Origin: Thiobacter sp. AK1
Lineage (GTDB): Bacteria > Pseudomonadota > Gammaproteobacteria > Burkholderiales > Thiobacteraceae
Reading direction: 5' to 3'
Assembly: GCF_039822265.1 (NCBI RefSeq)
Contig: NZ_JBAJEX010000008.1
Coordinates: 1-64,000, forward strand
DNA length: 64,000 nt
Position numbers and translations under genes: made by a program. Shown one piece after another: positions 1 through 9,158 of this stretch (position 1 is the stretch's first letter; every line of letters starts with the position of its first letter). The notes below the pieces were generated by a model. That model searched no databases. It saw only the letters and a program-made list of their open reading frames with translations, and had not been told where the DNA came from.

Positions 1-9
1 GAGGAGGCG

Positions 10-70
10 GCGATGCGAGCCACTGAGCAGGGGCCCCGCGTAGCGGGGATGCGAACAAGGCGAGCATCGC
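10..70. repeat. Imperfect palindrome upstream of nuoB (REP-like)
   Basis: Outer arms at 10-21 and 59-70 pair with two mismatches (GCGATGC against GCATCGC at the tips). A perfect inner hairpin CCCCGC-GTA-GCGGGG lies at 34-48. The stretch shows no resemblance to the end of NuoA. It could be a REP-like element or an RNA processing or stability hairpin between nuoA and nuoB. One reading frame is open from the window edge to a TGA at 130-132 overlapping the nuoB ATG, but its product is arginine-rich and unlike NuoA. Confidence 0.4.
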
Positions 71-128
71 TGGGCGCTGGCCTTAAGCGGTCTATCCAGG
101 GGGCGCGTCATACGGAGGCGCGTGGCGC

Positions 129-605
129 ATGAGCATCGAAGGCGTCCTGCAAAAGGGCTTCGTGACCACTACGCTGGACACGGTGATCAACTGGACCCGC
201 ACCGGCTCGCTGTGGCCCATGACTTTCGGCTTGGCCTGCTGTGCGGTGGAGATGATGCACGCCGGCGCCTCGCGCTACGACCTGGATCGCTTCGGCATCG
301 TTTTTCGGCCCAGTCCGCGCCAGTCTGATCTGATGATCGTGGCCGGCACCCTGTGCAACAAGATGGCGCCGGCTCTGCGCAAGGTCTATGACCAGATGGC
401 GGAGCCGCGCTGGGTGTTGTCGATGGGTTCCTGTGCCAATGGCGGCGGCTATTATCACTATTCCTATTCCGTGGTGCGCGGCTGTGACCGGATCGTGCCG
501 GTGGACGTCTATGTGCCGGGTTGCCCGCCGACCGCCGAGGCCTTGCTCTACGGCCTGGTTCAACTGCAGAACAAGATCAAGCGCACTCAGACCATCGCGC
601 GCTAG
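129..605 (+). CDS. nuoB: NADH-quinone oxidoreductase subunit B
   Basis: NuoB (PSST) is the peripheral-arm subunit that holds cluster N2, the last iron-sulfur centre, which passes electrons to quinone at the membrane interface. The 158-residue product has the family's usual short length. The four expected N2 ligands are visible: the adjacent pair C37-C38 in the LACCAV stretch, C102 in GSCANGGG and C132 in the VPGCPP motif. It is the first complete gene of the nuoB-N run, and nuoC follows after 17 bases. The ATG at 129 overlaps the stop of a short reading frame coming from the left edge; whether that frame is translated is unclear. nuoA is not visible within the first 128 bases. Confidence 0.97.
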   Translation: MSIEGVLQKGFVTTTLDTVINWTRTGSLWPMTFGLACCAVEMMHAGASRYDLDRFGIVFRPSPRQSDLMIVAGTLCNKMAPALRKVYDQMAEPRWVLSMGSCANGGGYYHYSYSVVRGCDRIVPVDVYVPGCPPTAEALLYGLVQLQNKIKRTQTIAR

Positions 606-622
606 CTGGAGCGGAACCCTTC

Positions 623-1216
623 ATGAACGCCAAACTGGCCGCCATTTCGGCGCGGCTCGAAAAGTTGCTGGAAGGCCGGCACTATAGTCTGACCGAGCAG
701 GTGGGGGAACTCACGCTGGTCATTCCTCGCGAGGGCATGCTGGAGGTGATGCGGCTGCTGCGCGACGACTACGATCTACGCTTCGAGCAACTCATCGATC
801 TGTGTGGGGTGGATTATTCCACCTATGGAGAAGGAGCTTGGCAGGGACCGCGCTTTGCTGCCGTCTACCATCTGCTTGCGCTGGGCAAGAACCAGCGCCT
901 GCGCGTGCGCGTGTTCTGCCCGGACGACGAATTCCCTGTCCTGGATTCGGTGGTGGACATCTGGCCGTCCGCCAACTGGTACGAGCGCGAGGCCTTCGAC
1001 TTGTTCGGCATCGTCTTCGAAGGCCATCCAGATCTGCGCCGCATCCTTACCGATTATGGCTTCATCGGCCACCCTTTTCGCAAGGATTTCCCCCTTACCG
1101 GCTACGTGGAGATGCGCTACGACCCCGACCAGCAGCGTGTGATCTATCAGCCGGTGAGCATCGAGGCGCGCGAGATCACGCCGCGCGTGATCCGCGAGGA
1201 CACCTTCCATGGCTGA
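623..1216 (+). CDS. nuoC: NADH-quinone oxidoreductase subunit C
   Basis: NuoC (30 kDa subunit) is a peripheral-arm scaffold subunit of complex I without cofactors. The 197-residue protein contains the family signature around residues 120-150 ([12 protein letters not shown], then GHPDLRRIL) and ends with the acidic, arginine-rich tail typical of betaproteobacterial NuoC. The ATG at 623 begins MNAKLAAI. The frame stays open upstream to about 521, but that part overlaps nuoB and is not NuoC-like. nuoC is separate from nuoD rather than fused as in E. coli, and it overlaps the nuoD start by 8 bases, suggesting translational coupling. Confidence 0.96.
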   Translation: MNAKLAAISARLEKLLEGRHYSLTEQVGELTLVIPREGMLEVMRLLRDDYDLRFEQLIDLCGVDYSTYGEGAWQGPRFAAVYHLLALGKNQRLRVRVFCPDDEFPVLDSVVDIWPSANWYEREAFDLFGIVFEGHPDLRRILTDYGFIGHPFRKDFPLTGYVEMRYDPDQQRVIYQPVSIEAREITPRVIREDTFHG

Positions 1217-2462
1217 AATCCGCAACTACACCTTGAACTTCGGCCCACAGCATCCTGCTGCTCACGGCGTGTTGCGCCTGGTGCTGGAGCTGGACGGCGA
1301 AGTGGTAGAGCGTGCCGACCCCCACATCGGCCTCTTGCATCGCGCCACCGAGAAGCTCGCAGAACACAAGACCTATCTGCAGTCCGTGCCTTACATGGAC
1401 CGGCTCGACTACGTGTCCATGATGTGCAACGAGCACGCCTATGTGCTGGCGATCGAAAAGCTACTGGGCGTGGAAGTGCCTATTCGCGCCCAGTACATCC
1501 GCGTCATGTTCGACGAGATCACGCGCATTCTCAACCACCTGCTCTGGCTGGGGGCGCATGCCTTGGACGTGGGCGCCATGACGGTGTTCCTATACGCCTT
1601 CCGTGAACGGGAAGACTTGCTCGATTGCTACGAGGCCGTATCGGGAGCGCGCATGCATGCCGCCTATTACCGCCCGGGTGGCGTCTATCGTGATCTGCCG
1701 GACAGCATGCCCCAGTATCAGCCCTCCCGCTTCCGCAGCGAGCGCGAGGTGGCGCGTCTCAACGAAAACCGCCAGGGCTCCCTGCTGGACTTCATCGAGG
1801 ACTTCACCAACCGTTTTCCGACGTTGGTGGACGAATACGAAACGCTGCTCACGGACAACCGCATTTGGAAGCAGCGCTTGGTGAACATCGGGGTGGTCTC
1901 GCCAGAACGGGCGATCGCCCTCGGCTTTACCGGCCCCATGCTGCGTGGCTCGGGGGTGGCGTGGGATCTGCGCAAAAAACAGCCCTACGAGGTCTATGAC
2001 CGCTTGGAGTTCGACATTCCGGTGGGGGTCAATGGCGATTGTTACGATCGCTACCTGGTACGCATGGAGGAAATGCGCCAGAGCAACCGTATCATCAAGC
2101 AATGCGTGGAGTGGCTGCGCAAGAATCCCGGGCCGGTGATCACGGATGATCACAAGGTCGCGCCGCCTTCGCGTCTGGACATGAAGTCCAACATGGAAGA
2201 GCTCATCCACCACTTCAAGCTGTTTACCGAGGGCTTCCATGTGCCCAAGGGAGAGTGCTATGCGGCGGTGGAACACCCCAAGGGCGAGTTCGGTATCTAT
2301 CTCATCTCCGACGGGGCCAACAAACCTTACCGTCTCAAGATTCGCGCCCCCGGCTTCGCCCATCTGGCGGCGATGGATGAGATGGCGCGCGGTCACATGA
2401 TCGCCGACGTGGTGGCCATCATCGGCACGCAGGATATCGTGTTCGGGGAGATCGACCGCTGA
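1209..2462 (+). CDS. nuoD: NADH-quinone oxidoreductase subunit D
   Basis: NuoD (49 kDa subunit) forms the quinone-binding cavity together with NuoB at the foot of the peripheral arm. It is related to the large subunit of NiFe hydrogenases but has lost the metal site. The 417-residue length is standard. The N-terminal [14 protein letters not shown] signature, the HIGLLHR motif near residue 40 and the C-terminal end DIVFGEIDR are all present. It overlaps nuoC by 8 bases. Its TGA at 2460-2462 overlaps the nuoE ATG by one base, so nuoCDE are very likely translated together. Confidence 0.97.
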   Translation: MAEIRNYTLNFGPQHPAAHGVLRLVLELDGEVVERADPHIGLLHRATEKLAEHKTYLQSVPYMDRLDYVSMMCNEHAYVLAIEKLLGVEVPIRAQYIRVMFDEITRILNHLLWLGAHALDVGAMTVFLYAFREREDLLDCYEAVSGARMHAAYYRPGGVYRDLPDSMPQYQPSRFRSEREVARLNENRQGSLLDFIEDFTNRFPTLVDEYETLLTDNRIWKQRLVNIGVVSPERAIALGFTGPMLRGSGVAWDLRKKQPYEVYDRLEFDIPVGVNGDCYDRYLVRMEEMRQSNRIIKQCVEWLRKNPGPVITDDHKVAPPSRLDMKSNMEELIHHFKLFTEGFHVPKGECYAAVEHPKGEFGIYLISDGANKPYRLKIRAPGFAHLAAMDEMARGHMIADVVAIIGTQDIVFGEIDR

Positions 2463-2935
2463 TGCTGTCTGCCGAAGCTCTCGCCCGCATCGACCGGGAA
2501 ATCGCCAAGTATCCGCCGGATCAGAAGCAGTCGGCGATCATGTCCGCGTTGCGCATCGCGCAAGAGGAAAAGGGCTGGTTGTCCGAGGACACCATCCGCT
2601 TCGTCGCTGAGTATCTAAACATGCCGCCCATCGCCGCTTACGAGGTGGCCACTTTCTACAACATGTACAACACCCGTCCCGTAGGGCGGCACAAGCTGAC
2701 GGTGTGCACCAATCTGCCGTGTCAACTCACCCAACGCCATGACATCGGCGCCTACCTCCAGAAGAAATTGGGCATAGGCTGGGGCGAGACCACCGAGGAC
2801 GGCCGGTTCACCCTGCTGCAGGGCGAATGCATGGGTTCCTGCGACGGCGCGCCGCTCATGCTGGTCAACAATCACCGCATGTGCAGCCATCTCACGCCCG
2901 AGGCGGTGGACAAGCTGCTTTCGGAACTGGAATAG
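2462..2935 (+). CDS. nuoE: NADH-quinone oxidoreductase subunit E
   Basis: NuoE (24 kDa subunit, thioredoxin-like ferredoxin fold) carries the binuclear cluster N1a of the NADH-oxidising module and partners NuoF. The 157-residue protein has an N-terminal helical part (residues 1-70) and the four expected cysteines: C82 and C87 in VCTNLPC, C123 and C127 in GECMGSC. The start overlaps the nuoD stop, and three bases separate its stop from nuoF. Nothing is unusual about it. Confidence 0.97.
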   Translation: MLSAEALARIDREIAKYPPDQKQSAIMSALRIAQEEKGWLSEDTIRFVAEYLNMPPIAAYEVATFYNMYNTRPVGRHKLTVCTNLPCQLTQRHDIGAYLQKKLGIGWGETTEDGRFTLLQGECMGSCDGAPLMLVNNHRMCSHLTPEAVDKLLSELE

Positions 2936-2938
2936 GGC

Positions 2939-4213
2939 ATGGCCGAGAAAGTCATCTTCACCACGCGGGACTTGCCGAATCCGGCGTCCCTTGCCACCTA
3001 CGAGAGCGTGGGTGGCTACCAGGCTCTGCGCCGCATCCTCACCGAAAAGATCGCGCCGGAGGCCATCATCGCCGAGATCAAGACCTCCGCCCTACGCGGA
3101 CGCGGTGGCGCGGGTTTTCCCACTGGTCTCAAATGGAGCTTCATCCCACGCCACCTGCCGGGTCCGAAATACATCGTGTGCAATAGCGACGAGGGCGAGC
3201 CCGGCACCTTCAAGGACCGGGACATCCTGCGCTACAACCCCCACAGCGTGATCGAAGGGATGATCATTGCCGGCTATACGCTGGGAGCACAGACTGGTTA
3301 CAACTACATCCATGGCGAAATCTTCGAGCTTTACGAGGCATTCGAGCAGGCGTTGGAGGAGGCCCGGACTGCTGGCTATCTGGGCAGAAACATCCTTGGC
3401 TCGGGTTTCGACTTCGAGCTCTACGCCCACCATGGCTACGGTGCCTATATCTGCGGCGAGGAGACGGCGCTGTTGGAATCCATCGAAGGCAAGAAGGGCC
3501 AACCCCGTTTCAAGCCGCCGTTTCCAGCGAGCTTCGGTCTCTACGGCCGCCCCACGGTGATCAACAACACCGAGACCTTCGCCTGCATTCCCTACATCGT
3601 GCGCAACGGCGGGCAGAAATTCCTGGAACTAGGCAAGCCCAACAATGGTGGTACCAAGATCTTCTCCGTTTCGGGCAAGGTGAGGCGGCCGGGCAATTAC
3701 GAGATTGCCCTCGGCACGCCTTTTGCCGAGCTACTGGAGATGGCCGGGGGCATGCGGGAGGGCTATCGGCTGAAGGCCGTGATCCCGGGCGGTTCGTCCA
3801 CGCCGGTGCTGCCGGCAGAAGTGATGATGGCGTGCACCATGGATTACGATTCCATCGCCAAGGCCGGCTCCATGCTGGGCGCGGGGTCGGTGATCCTCAT
3901 CGATGACAGCGTGTGCATGGTGCGCGCCCTGGAACGGTTGTCCTATTTCTACTTCGAGGAATCCTGCGGCCAATGCACGCCCTGCCGCGAGGGGACCGGC
4001 TGGCTGTATCGCATCATCCATCGTATCGAGCATGGCCAGGGCCGCCCCGAGGATCTGGAACTTTTGCAAAGCGTCGCAGGCAACATTGGTGGGCGCACCA
4101 TCTGCGGCCTGGGTGATGCGGCGGCAATGCCGGTGCAAAGCTTCCTCAAGCACTTCGGCCATGAATTCGAATACCACATCGAGCACGGCAAATGCCTCGA
4201 TGGATGCCACTGA
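2939..4213 (+). CDS. nuoF: NADH-quinone oxidoreductase subunit F (NADH- and FMN-binding)
   Basis: NuoF (51 kDa subunit) oxidises NADH through FMN and passes electrons to cluster N3. The 424-residue product shows the nucleotide-binding glycine-rich motif [16 protein letters not shown] at about 51-66 and the FMN-region signature [14 protein letters not shown] at 81-94. The N3 ligands are C343, C346 and C349 in [12 protein letters not shown] plus C389. The ATG at 2939 follows nuoE by three bases. The gap to nuoG is 12 bases and holds only a weak ribosome-binding site. Confidence 0.97.
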   Translation: MAEKVIFTTRDLPNPASLATYESVGGYQALRRILTEKIAPEAIIAEIKTSALRGRGGAGFPTGLKWSFIPRHLPGPKYIVCNSDEGEPGTFKDRDILRYNPHSVIEGMIIAGYTLGAQTGYNYIHGEIFELYEAFEQALEEARTAGYLGRNILGSGFDFELYAHHGYGAYICGEETALLESIEGKKGQPRFKPPFPASFGLYGRPTVINNTETFACIPYIVRNGGQKFLELGKPNNGGTKIFSVSGKVRRPGNYEIALGTPFAELLEMAGGMREGYRLKAVIPGGSSTPVLPAEVMMACTMDYDSIAKAGSMLGAGSVILIDDSVCMVRALERLSYFYFEESCGQCTPCREGTGWLYRIIHRIEHGQGRPEDLELLQSVAGNIGGRTICGLGDAAAMPVQSFLKHFGHEFEYHIEHGKCLDGCH

Positions 4214-4225
4214 GAGCCACGGCCC

Positions 4226-6571
4226 ATGCTAACCATCGAAATCGACGGCAAGAAAATCGAGGTTCCGGAAGGATCCACGGTGATGGATGCCGCCGACCGC
4301 CTGGGCATCTACGTGCCACGCTTCTGCTATCACCGCAAGCTTTCGGTGGCCGCCAATTGCCGCATGTGTCTGGTGGACGTGGAGAAGGCGCCCAAGCCCC
4401 TGCCGGCTTGTGCTACGCCCGTCACCGACGGCATGAAGGTCTCGACGCGTTCCGACAAGGCGATCAGGGCGCAGAAGGGCGTGATGGAATTTTTGCTCAT
4501 CAACCACCCGCTCGATTGTCCCATCTGCGACCAGGGTGGCGAATGCCAGCTGCAAGATCTCGCCGTGGGTTTTGGCGCCGGCACCTCCCGCTACCGGGAG
4601 GAAAAGCGGGTGGTGGTGAACAAGAATCTCGGCCCGCTGATCGCCACCGACATGACGCGCTGCATCCACTGCACGCGCTGCGTGCGCTTCGGTCAGGAAA
4701 TCGCTGGGCAGATGGAGCTGGGCCAGGCCTTTCGCGGCGAGCATTCCGAGATCATGCCGTTTGTCGCCGAGACGGTCGATTCCGAGCTCTCCGGCAACAT
4801 GATCGATCTGTGTCCAGTGGGGGCGCTCACCTCCAAACCCTTCCGCTACACCGCGCGTCCCTGGGAGCTTTCCCGGCGGGCTGGCGTCAGTCCCCATGAC
4901 GGATTGGGCGCCAATCTGCTGATCCAAGTGAAGAAGGATCGCGTGATGCGGGTATTGCCCCGGGAAAACGAGGCAGTGAATGAATGCTGGCTCGCCGATC
5001 GCGACCGCTTTTCCTACCAGGCGCTCAACAGTGAGACGCGCCTGTTGCGGCCTCTAGTCAAACATCATGGCGCATGGATCGAAGTGGACTGGCAGGCAGC
5101 GCTGGAATACGTGGCCAACGGCCTGCGCGAGATCGTCGGCCAGCACGGGCCGGATGCCATGGGCGCCTTGGCCGCACCCAATGCCACACTGGAGGAACTC
5201 CACCTGCTGCAGAAACTCGTGCGCGGCTTGGGTTGCGACAACGTGGATCACCGCCTGCGCCACAGCGACTTTCGCGCCGACGACTACCGGCTGGGCGCGC
5301 CTTGGCTGGGACAGCCCATTGAGGCAGTGCAGGGGGCGCAGGCCATCCTGCTCGTGGGCAGCAACATCCGTAAGGAACAGCCGCTGCTTGCCCACCGCGT
5401 GCGTCAGGCGGTCAAGCATCGTGGCCGTCTGCATGTGATCAATCCCCTCGATGTGGACATGCTCTGCCCGGTGGCCCACAAGCTGATCGTCCCACCGCCG
5501 GCGCTGGTGCAGACGCTGGCCCAGGTGGTGAAGGCGGCGGCTGCGCGCAAGGGCGTGGCGCTGGCCGCGGGGTTTGCCGACAAGCTGGCCGGGCTATGCG
5601 TCGACGCCCAGGCCCAGGCGCTGGCTGATAGTCTGTGTCAAGCAGAAATGCCATGCATTCTGCTCGGCAACCTAGCCCAGCATCATCCGCGCGCCGCGGA
5701 ACTGGCCAGCCTCGCGGCGGAACTCGCTCGCATCACGGGGGCGCGTTGGGGCGTGATGGCCGAGGCGGCCAACAGCGTCGGTGCCTACCTCGCGGGCGCG
5801 CTGCCGCACGCGGGGGGACGTCATGCCGCCGCCATGCTCAAGGAGCCGCGTCGTGTCTATTTGTTGCTCCATGCGGAGCCGGAGCTCGACAGCTACGATC
5901 CCCAGACCGCGCGCGCCGCGCTGGCGCAGGCGGATCTGGTGGTGGCCTTGTCCTCCTTCCGCGACCAGGCGCTGGAATACGCGCACGTGATCCTGCCGGT
6001 GGCAGCCTTCGCCGAGACTGCCGGCACCTACGTGAATATGGAAGGCCGGGTACAGAGCTTCGCCGCCGCGGTGAAACCGCCGGGCGAGGCGCGTCCTGCC
6101 TGGAAGGTGCTGCGCGTGCTGGGCAATCTGCTGAATCTTCCGGGCTTCGATCAGGACAGTGCGGAAGCGGTGCGACAGGAGGTGCTGGGTGCGAACGCTG
6201 CCCTGCCGCTTCCCCTCGACAATGCTTTCTCCACGCCGGTGCTGGATGACCCCGCGCCCCAGGCGATGGACCTCGCCCGGATCGGCGAGGTGCCGATCTA
6301 CCAGCTCGATGCGCTCACCCGGCGCGCGCCCGCCCTCCAGGCCACGCGCGATGCGCGTCCGCCTCTGGCACGCCTGCATCCGCGGCTGTTTGCCTGCCTC
6401 GGTCTAAAACCGGGAGACATGCTGGTACTACGCCAGGGAACCGGCCAGGCCACGCTCCCAGCCGCGGCCGATCCGGCCGTGCCTGAAGGTTGCGTGCACG
6501 TCGCCGCGGCGCATCCCCTGACACTGGGGCTGGCTGGCATGTTCGATCCCATCACCGTGGAGCGGGCGTGA
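4226..6571 (+). CDS. nuoG: NADH-quinone oxidoreductase subunit G
   Basis: NuoG (75 kDa subunit) is the largest peripheral-arm subunit and carries the electron chain between NuoF and NuoI. In the 781-residue protein the binuclear N1b ligands are C34, C45, C48 and C62. The N5 ligands are H94, C98, C101 and C107, and the N4 ligands (called N6 in some schemes) are C146, C149, C152 and C196. After residue 205 comes a molybdopterin-oxidoreductase-like domain without the extra four-cysteine N7 motif, as in alphaproteobacterial and mitochondrial enzymes. The far C-terminus is alanine-rich and less conserved. Its TGA overlaps the nuoH ATG by one base. Confidence 0.97.
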   Translation: MLTIEIDGKKIEVPEGSTVMDAADRLGIYVPRFCYHRKLSVAANCRMCLVDVEKAPKPLPACATPVTDGMKVSTRSDKAIRAQKGVMEFLLINHPLDCPICDQGGECQLQDLAVGFGAGTSRYREEKRVVVNKNLGPLIATDMTRCIHCTRCVRFGQEIAGQMELGQAFRGEHSEIMPFVAETVDSELSGNMIDLCPVGALTSKPFRYTARPWELSRRAGVSPHDGLGANLLIQVKKDRVMRVLPRENEAVNECWLADRDRFSYQALNSETRLLRPLVKHHGAWIEVDWQAALEYVANGLREIVGQHGPDAMGALAAPNATLEELHLLQKLVRGLGCDNVDHRLRHSDFRADDYRLGAPWLGQPIEAVQGAQAILLVGSNIRKEQPLLAHRVRQAVKHRGRLHVINPLDVDMLCPVAHKLIVPPPALVQTLAQVVKAAAARKGVALAAGFADKLAGLCVDAQAQALADSLCQAEMPCILLGNLAQHHPRAAELASLAAELARITGARWGVMAEAANSVGAYLAGALPHAGGRHAAAMLKEPRRVYLLLHAEPELDSYDPQTARAALAQADLVVALSSFRDQALEYAHVILPVAAFAETAGTYVNMEGRVQSFAAAVKPPGEARPAWKVLRVLGNLLNLPGFDQDSAEAVRQEVLGANAALPLPLDNAFSTPVLDDPAPQAMDLARIGEVPIYQLDALTRRAPALQATRDARPPLARLHPRLFACLGLKPGDMLVLRQGTGQATLPAAADPAVPEGCVHVAAAHPLTLGLAGMFDPITVERA

Positions 6572-7611
6572 TGGATTTCGCCGCGTCGTTCCAGAGCTGG
6601 CTTGGCCCCACCTGGGGCCCGCAGATTTTCCTGCTGGTGAAGACCCTGCTTGGCATCGTTGCCATCGTGCTGCCGCTGTTGCTGTGCGTGGCCTATCTCA
6701 CTTACGCCGAGCGCAAGATTATCGGCTACATGCAGATCCGTCTCGGGCCCAACCGGGTTGGGCCCAAGGGCTGGCTGCAGCCCATCGCCGATGCCTTGAA
6801 GCTCTTGTTCAAGGAAATCGTTATACCGGCGGGGGCGGACAAGTTTCTCTTTCTGCTCGCGCCGGTGCTGGCCATTGGGCCTGCGCTGGCAGCCTGGGCG
6901 GTGATTCCCTTCTCACCCGAGCTGGTGCTGGCCAACATCGACGCGGGTCTGCTCTACGTCATGGCCATCACTTCCATGGGGGTGTACGGGGTGATCTTGG
7001 CAGGTTGGGCCTCCAACTCCAAATATGCCTTCTTGGGTGCCATGCGCTCCGCCGCGCAAATCGTGTCCTACGAGATCGCCATGGGCTTTGCCCTGGTGGG
7101 CGTGTTGATGGCCGCGGGCAGCCTGAATCTGGTAGACATCGTCAATGCGCAGGCGGGCGGCTTCTTGCACTGGTATTGGCTGCCGCTCGCACCGCTGTTC
7201 CTGGTCTATCTCATCGCTGGCGTGGCGGAGACCAACCGCGCGCCCTTCGACGTGGCAGAAGGGGAGTCCGAGATCGTCGCGGGCTTCCATGTGGAATACT
7301 CGGGCATGGCCTTTGCCGTGTTTTTCCTGGCGGAATATGCCAACATGATCCTGGTCTCTACGCTGACCAGCATCATGTTCCTCGGGGGCTGGCTGTCGCC
7401 GGTGCGCTGGATCCCGGACGGCTTCCACTGGCTGGTGTTCAAGGTCATGTTCGTGTTGCTGTTGTTTCTGTGGTTTCGGGCCACCTTCCCGCGCTACCGC
7501 TACGACCAGATCATGCGCCTGGGCTGGAAGGTGTTCATCCCCGTGACGCTGGTGTGGATCGTGGTCATGGGGGTAGCGATGCAAACGCCCTACGGTCACC
7601 TTTTCCATTGA
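6571..7611 (+). CDS. nuoH: NADH-quinone oxidoreductase subunit H
   Basis: NuoH (ND1 homologue) is the membrane subunit that completes the quinone tunnel and joins the peripheral and membrane arms. The 346-residue protein has about eight hydrophobic helices. It contains the diagnostic [13 protein letters not shown] loop (about 59-71) and the cytoplasmic [15 protein letters not shown] loop with conserved glutamates (about 220-234). I chose ATG 6571, which overlaps the nuoG stop, because the product then begins at the usual NuoH N-terminus; the open frame further upstream lies inside nuoG. Confidence 0.97.
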   Translation: MDFAASFQSWLGPTWGPQIFLLVKTLLGIVAIVLPLLLCVAYLTYAERKIIGYMQIRLGPNRVGPKGWLQPIADALKLLFKEIVIPAGADKFLFLLAPVLAIGPALAAWAVIPFSPELVLANIDAGLLYVMAITSMGVYGVILAGWASNSKYAFLGAMRSAAQIVSYEIAMGFALVGVLMAAGSLNLVDIVNAQAGGFLHWYWLPLAPLFLVYLIAGVAETNRAPFDVAEGESEIVAGFHVEYSGMAFAVFFLAEYANMILVSTLTSIMFLGGWLSPVRWIPDGFHWLVFKVMFVLLLFLWFRATFPRYRYDQIMRLGWKVFIPVTLVWIVVMGVAMQTPYGHLFH

Positions 7612-7619
7612 GGGAAGCG

Positions 7620-8111
7620 ATGATCGAGCGCATCAAGGATTTCTTCAAAAGCTTCCTGTTGCTGGAACTGCTGCGGGGCATGATGCTCACGGGGCGCCAT
7701 CTGTTCGCACGCAAGATCACCGTGCAGTATCCGGATGAGAAGACCCCCTTGAGTCCACGCTTCCGCGGTCTGCATGCGCTACGTCGCTATCCAAACGGAG
7801 AGGAGCGTTGCATCGCCTGCAAGCTCTGTGAGGCGGTATGCCCGGCGTTGGCCATCACCATCGAATCCGAGGAGCGGGAAGACGGCACCCGCCGCACCAC
7901 ACGCTACGACATCGACCTGACCAAGTGCATTTTCTGCGGCTTCTGCGAGGAATCCTGTCCAGTCGATTCCATTGTCGAGACCCGGATCTTCGAATACCAC
8001 GGCGAACAGAGGGGAGACCTCTATTTAACCAAGCCCATGCTGCTGGCGATCGGCGACAAGTACGAAGCCATGATTGCGGCAGACCGGGCGGCGGATGCGA
8101 AATACCGCTAA
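7620..8111 (+). CDS. nuoI: NADH-quinone oxidoreductase subunit I
   Basis: NuoI (TYKY) holds clusters N6a and N6b, which feed electrons to N2. The 163-residue product begins with an amphipathic helix near the membrane and then shows two 4Fe-4S ferredoxin motifs: C64, C67, C70, C74 and C103, C106, C109, C113, each followed by proline. A GGGAAG-type ribosome-binding site precedes ATG 7620. The gene is followed by 102 bases of non-coding DNA, unusually long for this operon, before nuoJ. Confidence 0.97.
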   Translation: MIERIKDFFKSFLLLELLRGMMLTGRHLFARKITVQYPDEKTPLSPRFRGLHALRRYPNGEERCIACKLCEAVCPALAITIESEEREDGTRRTTRYDIDLTKCIFCGFCEESCPVDSIVETRIFEYHGEQRGDLYLTKPMLLAIGDKYEAMIAADRAADAKYR

Positions 8112-8119
8112 TGGCGGGC

Positions 8120-8205
8120 AGGGCGAAGCACACAGAGGGCAAAGAGGACAATCCAAAATGCCTTGCCTGACGATCTCTGCGCCTTTGCGTTGAAAACGGT
8201 TCAAC
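8120..8205. repeat. Intergenic repeat-like element between nuoI and nuoJ
   Basis: This 102-base gap breaks an otherwise gap-free operon. It contains cacagagggcaaagagga on the left and, in opposite orientation on the right, ctctgcgcctttgcgtt. The two ends resemble each other as diverged inverted copies of an AGAGG / CAAAG pattern. Similar CAGAGG-type intergenic repeats are widespread in environmental bacteria (general knowledge, not searched here). No good reading frame lies inside, although one frame runs from 8163 into nuoJ. Confidence 0.4.
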
Positions 8206-8213
8206 AAAGTGAG

Positions 8214-8843
8214 ATGAACTTCGAAACTTTTGTTTTTTATTTTCTGGCGGCCATCCTGCTGTTCGCTGCGCTACGGGTGATCACCGTGCGCAACCCCGTG
8301 CATGCGGCCCTGTTCCTGGTGCTGGCTTTCTTCACAGCGGCCGGCATCTGGCTGCTGCTCGATGCAGAGTTTCTCGCCATCACCCTGGTGCTGGTCTACG
8401 TGGGAGCGGTGATGGTTTTGTTCCTGTTCGTGGTGATGATGTTGGACATCAACCTTGCGCGCCTGCGCGAAGGTTTCTGGGACTATCTACCCCTGGCGGC
8501 CACGGTGGCGGTGCTGCTGGTGCTGGAAATGGTCGTGGTGCTGGGCGGCCGTCATTTCGGCGCCGACCGCTACCCCACGCCCATGCCCCATGGCGTGGAT
8601 TACAGCAATACGCGCGAACTGGGGCGCGTGCTCTATACCGACTACGTCTATCCCTTCGAGATCGCCGCCGTCATCCTGCTGGTGGCTATCGTGGCGGCCA
8701 TCGCCCTCACCATGCGCCGCCGCAAGACCACCAAATACCAGGATCCCGCCCGCCAGATCCGGGTCAAGCGTTCGCAGCGGGTGCGCCTCATCAGTATGCC
8801 GCCAGAAAAGCCGGATGAGGCGGATGCCGGTAGGGAGAACTGA
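8214..8843 (+). CDS. nuoJ: NADH-quinone oxidoreductase subunit J
   Basis: NuoJ (ND6 homologue) is a membrane-arm subunit involved in coupling quinone reduction to proton pumping. I chose ATG 8214, giving 209 residues that begin [10 protein letters not shown] directly before the first membrane helix. An upstream in-frame ATG at 8163 would add 17 residues encoded by the repeat-like gap. Five hydrophobic helices are visible, including the conserved [21 protein letters not shown] core region. The C-terminal tail after about residue 165 is basic and hydrophilic. nuoK follows after 5 bases. Confidence 0.95.
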   Translation: MNFETFVFYFLAAILLFAALRVITVRNPVHAALFLVLAFFTAAGIWLLLDAEFLAITLVLVYVGAVMVLFLFVVMMLDINLARLREGFWDYLPLAATVAVLLVLEMVVVLGGRHFGADRYPTPMPHGVDYSNTRELGRVLYTDYVYPFEIAAVILLVAIVAAIALTMRRRKTTKYQDPARQIRVKRSQRVRLISMPPEKPDEADAGREN

Positions 8844-8848
8844 CCATC

Positions 8849-9154
8849 ATGCTCACCTTGTCCCATTACCTAGTGCTCGGCGCCATCTTGTTCGCCATCA
8901 GCGTGCTGGGCATCTTTCTCAACCGCAAGAACATGATCGTCCTTTTGATGGCCATCGAGCTCATGCTGTTGGCGGTGAATTTGAATTTCGTGGCCTTCTC
9001 CCACTATCTGGGCGATGTGGCCGGGCAGGTATTCGTGTTTTTCGTGCTCACGGTAGCAGCGGCCGAGTCGGCCATCGGCCTCGCCATCCTGGTGGTGTTG
9101 TTCCGCAACTTGCGCACCATCAACGTCGATGACCTTGACGAGCTGAAGGGGTAG
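8849..9154 (+). CDS. nuoK: NADH-quinone oxidoreductase subunit K
   Basis: NuoK (ND4L homologue) is a small antiporter-like membrane subunit of the proton pathway. The 101 residues are standard. There are three hydrophobic helices, with the buried conserved glutamates in the stretch [12 protein letters not shown] and near [10 protein letters not shown]. It is preceded by a GAGAACTGACC leader, and 4 bases separate its TAG from the nuoL ATG. Confidence 0.97.
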   Translation: MLTLSHYLVLGAILFAISVLGIFLNRKNMIVLLMAIELMLLAVNLNFVAFSHYLGDVAGQVFVFFVLTVAAAESAIGLAILVVLFRNLRTINVDDLDELKG

Positions 9155-9158
9155 GGTG

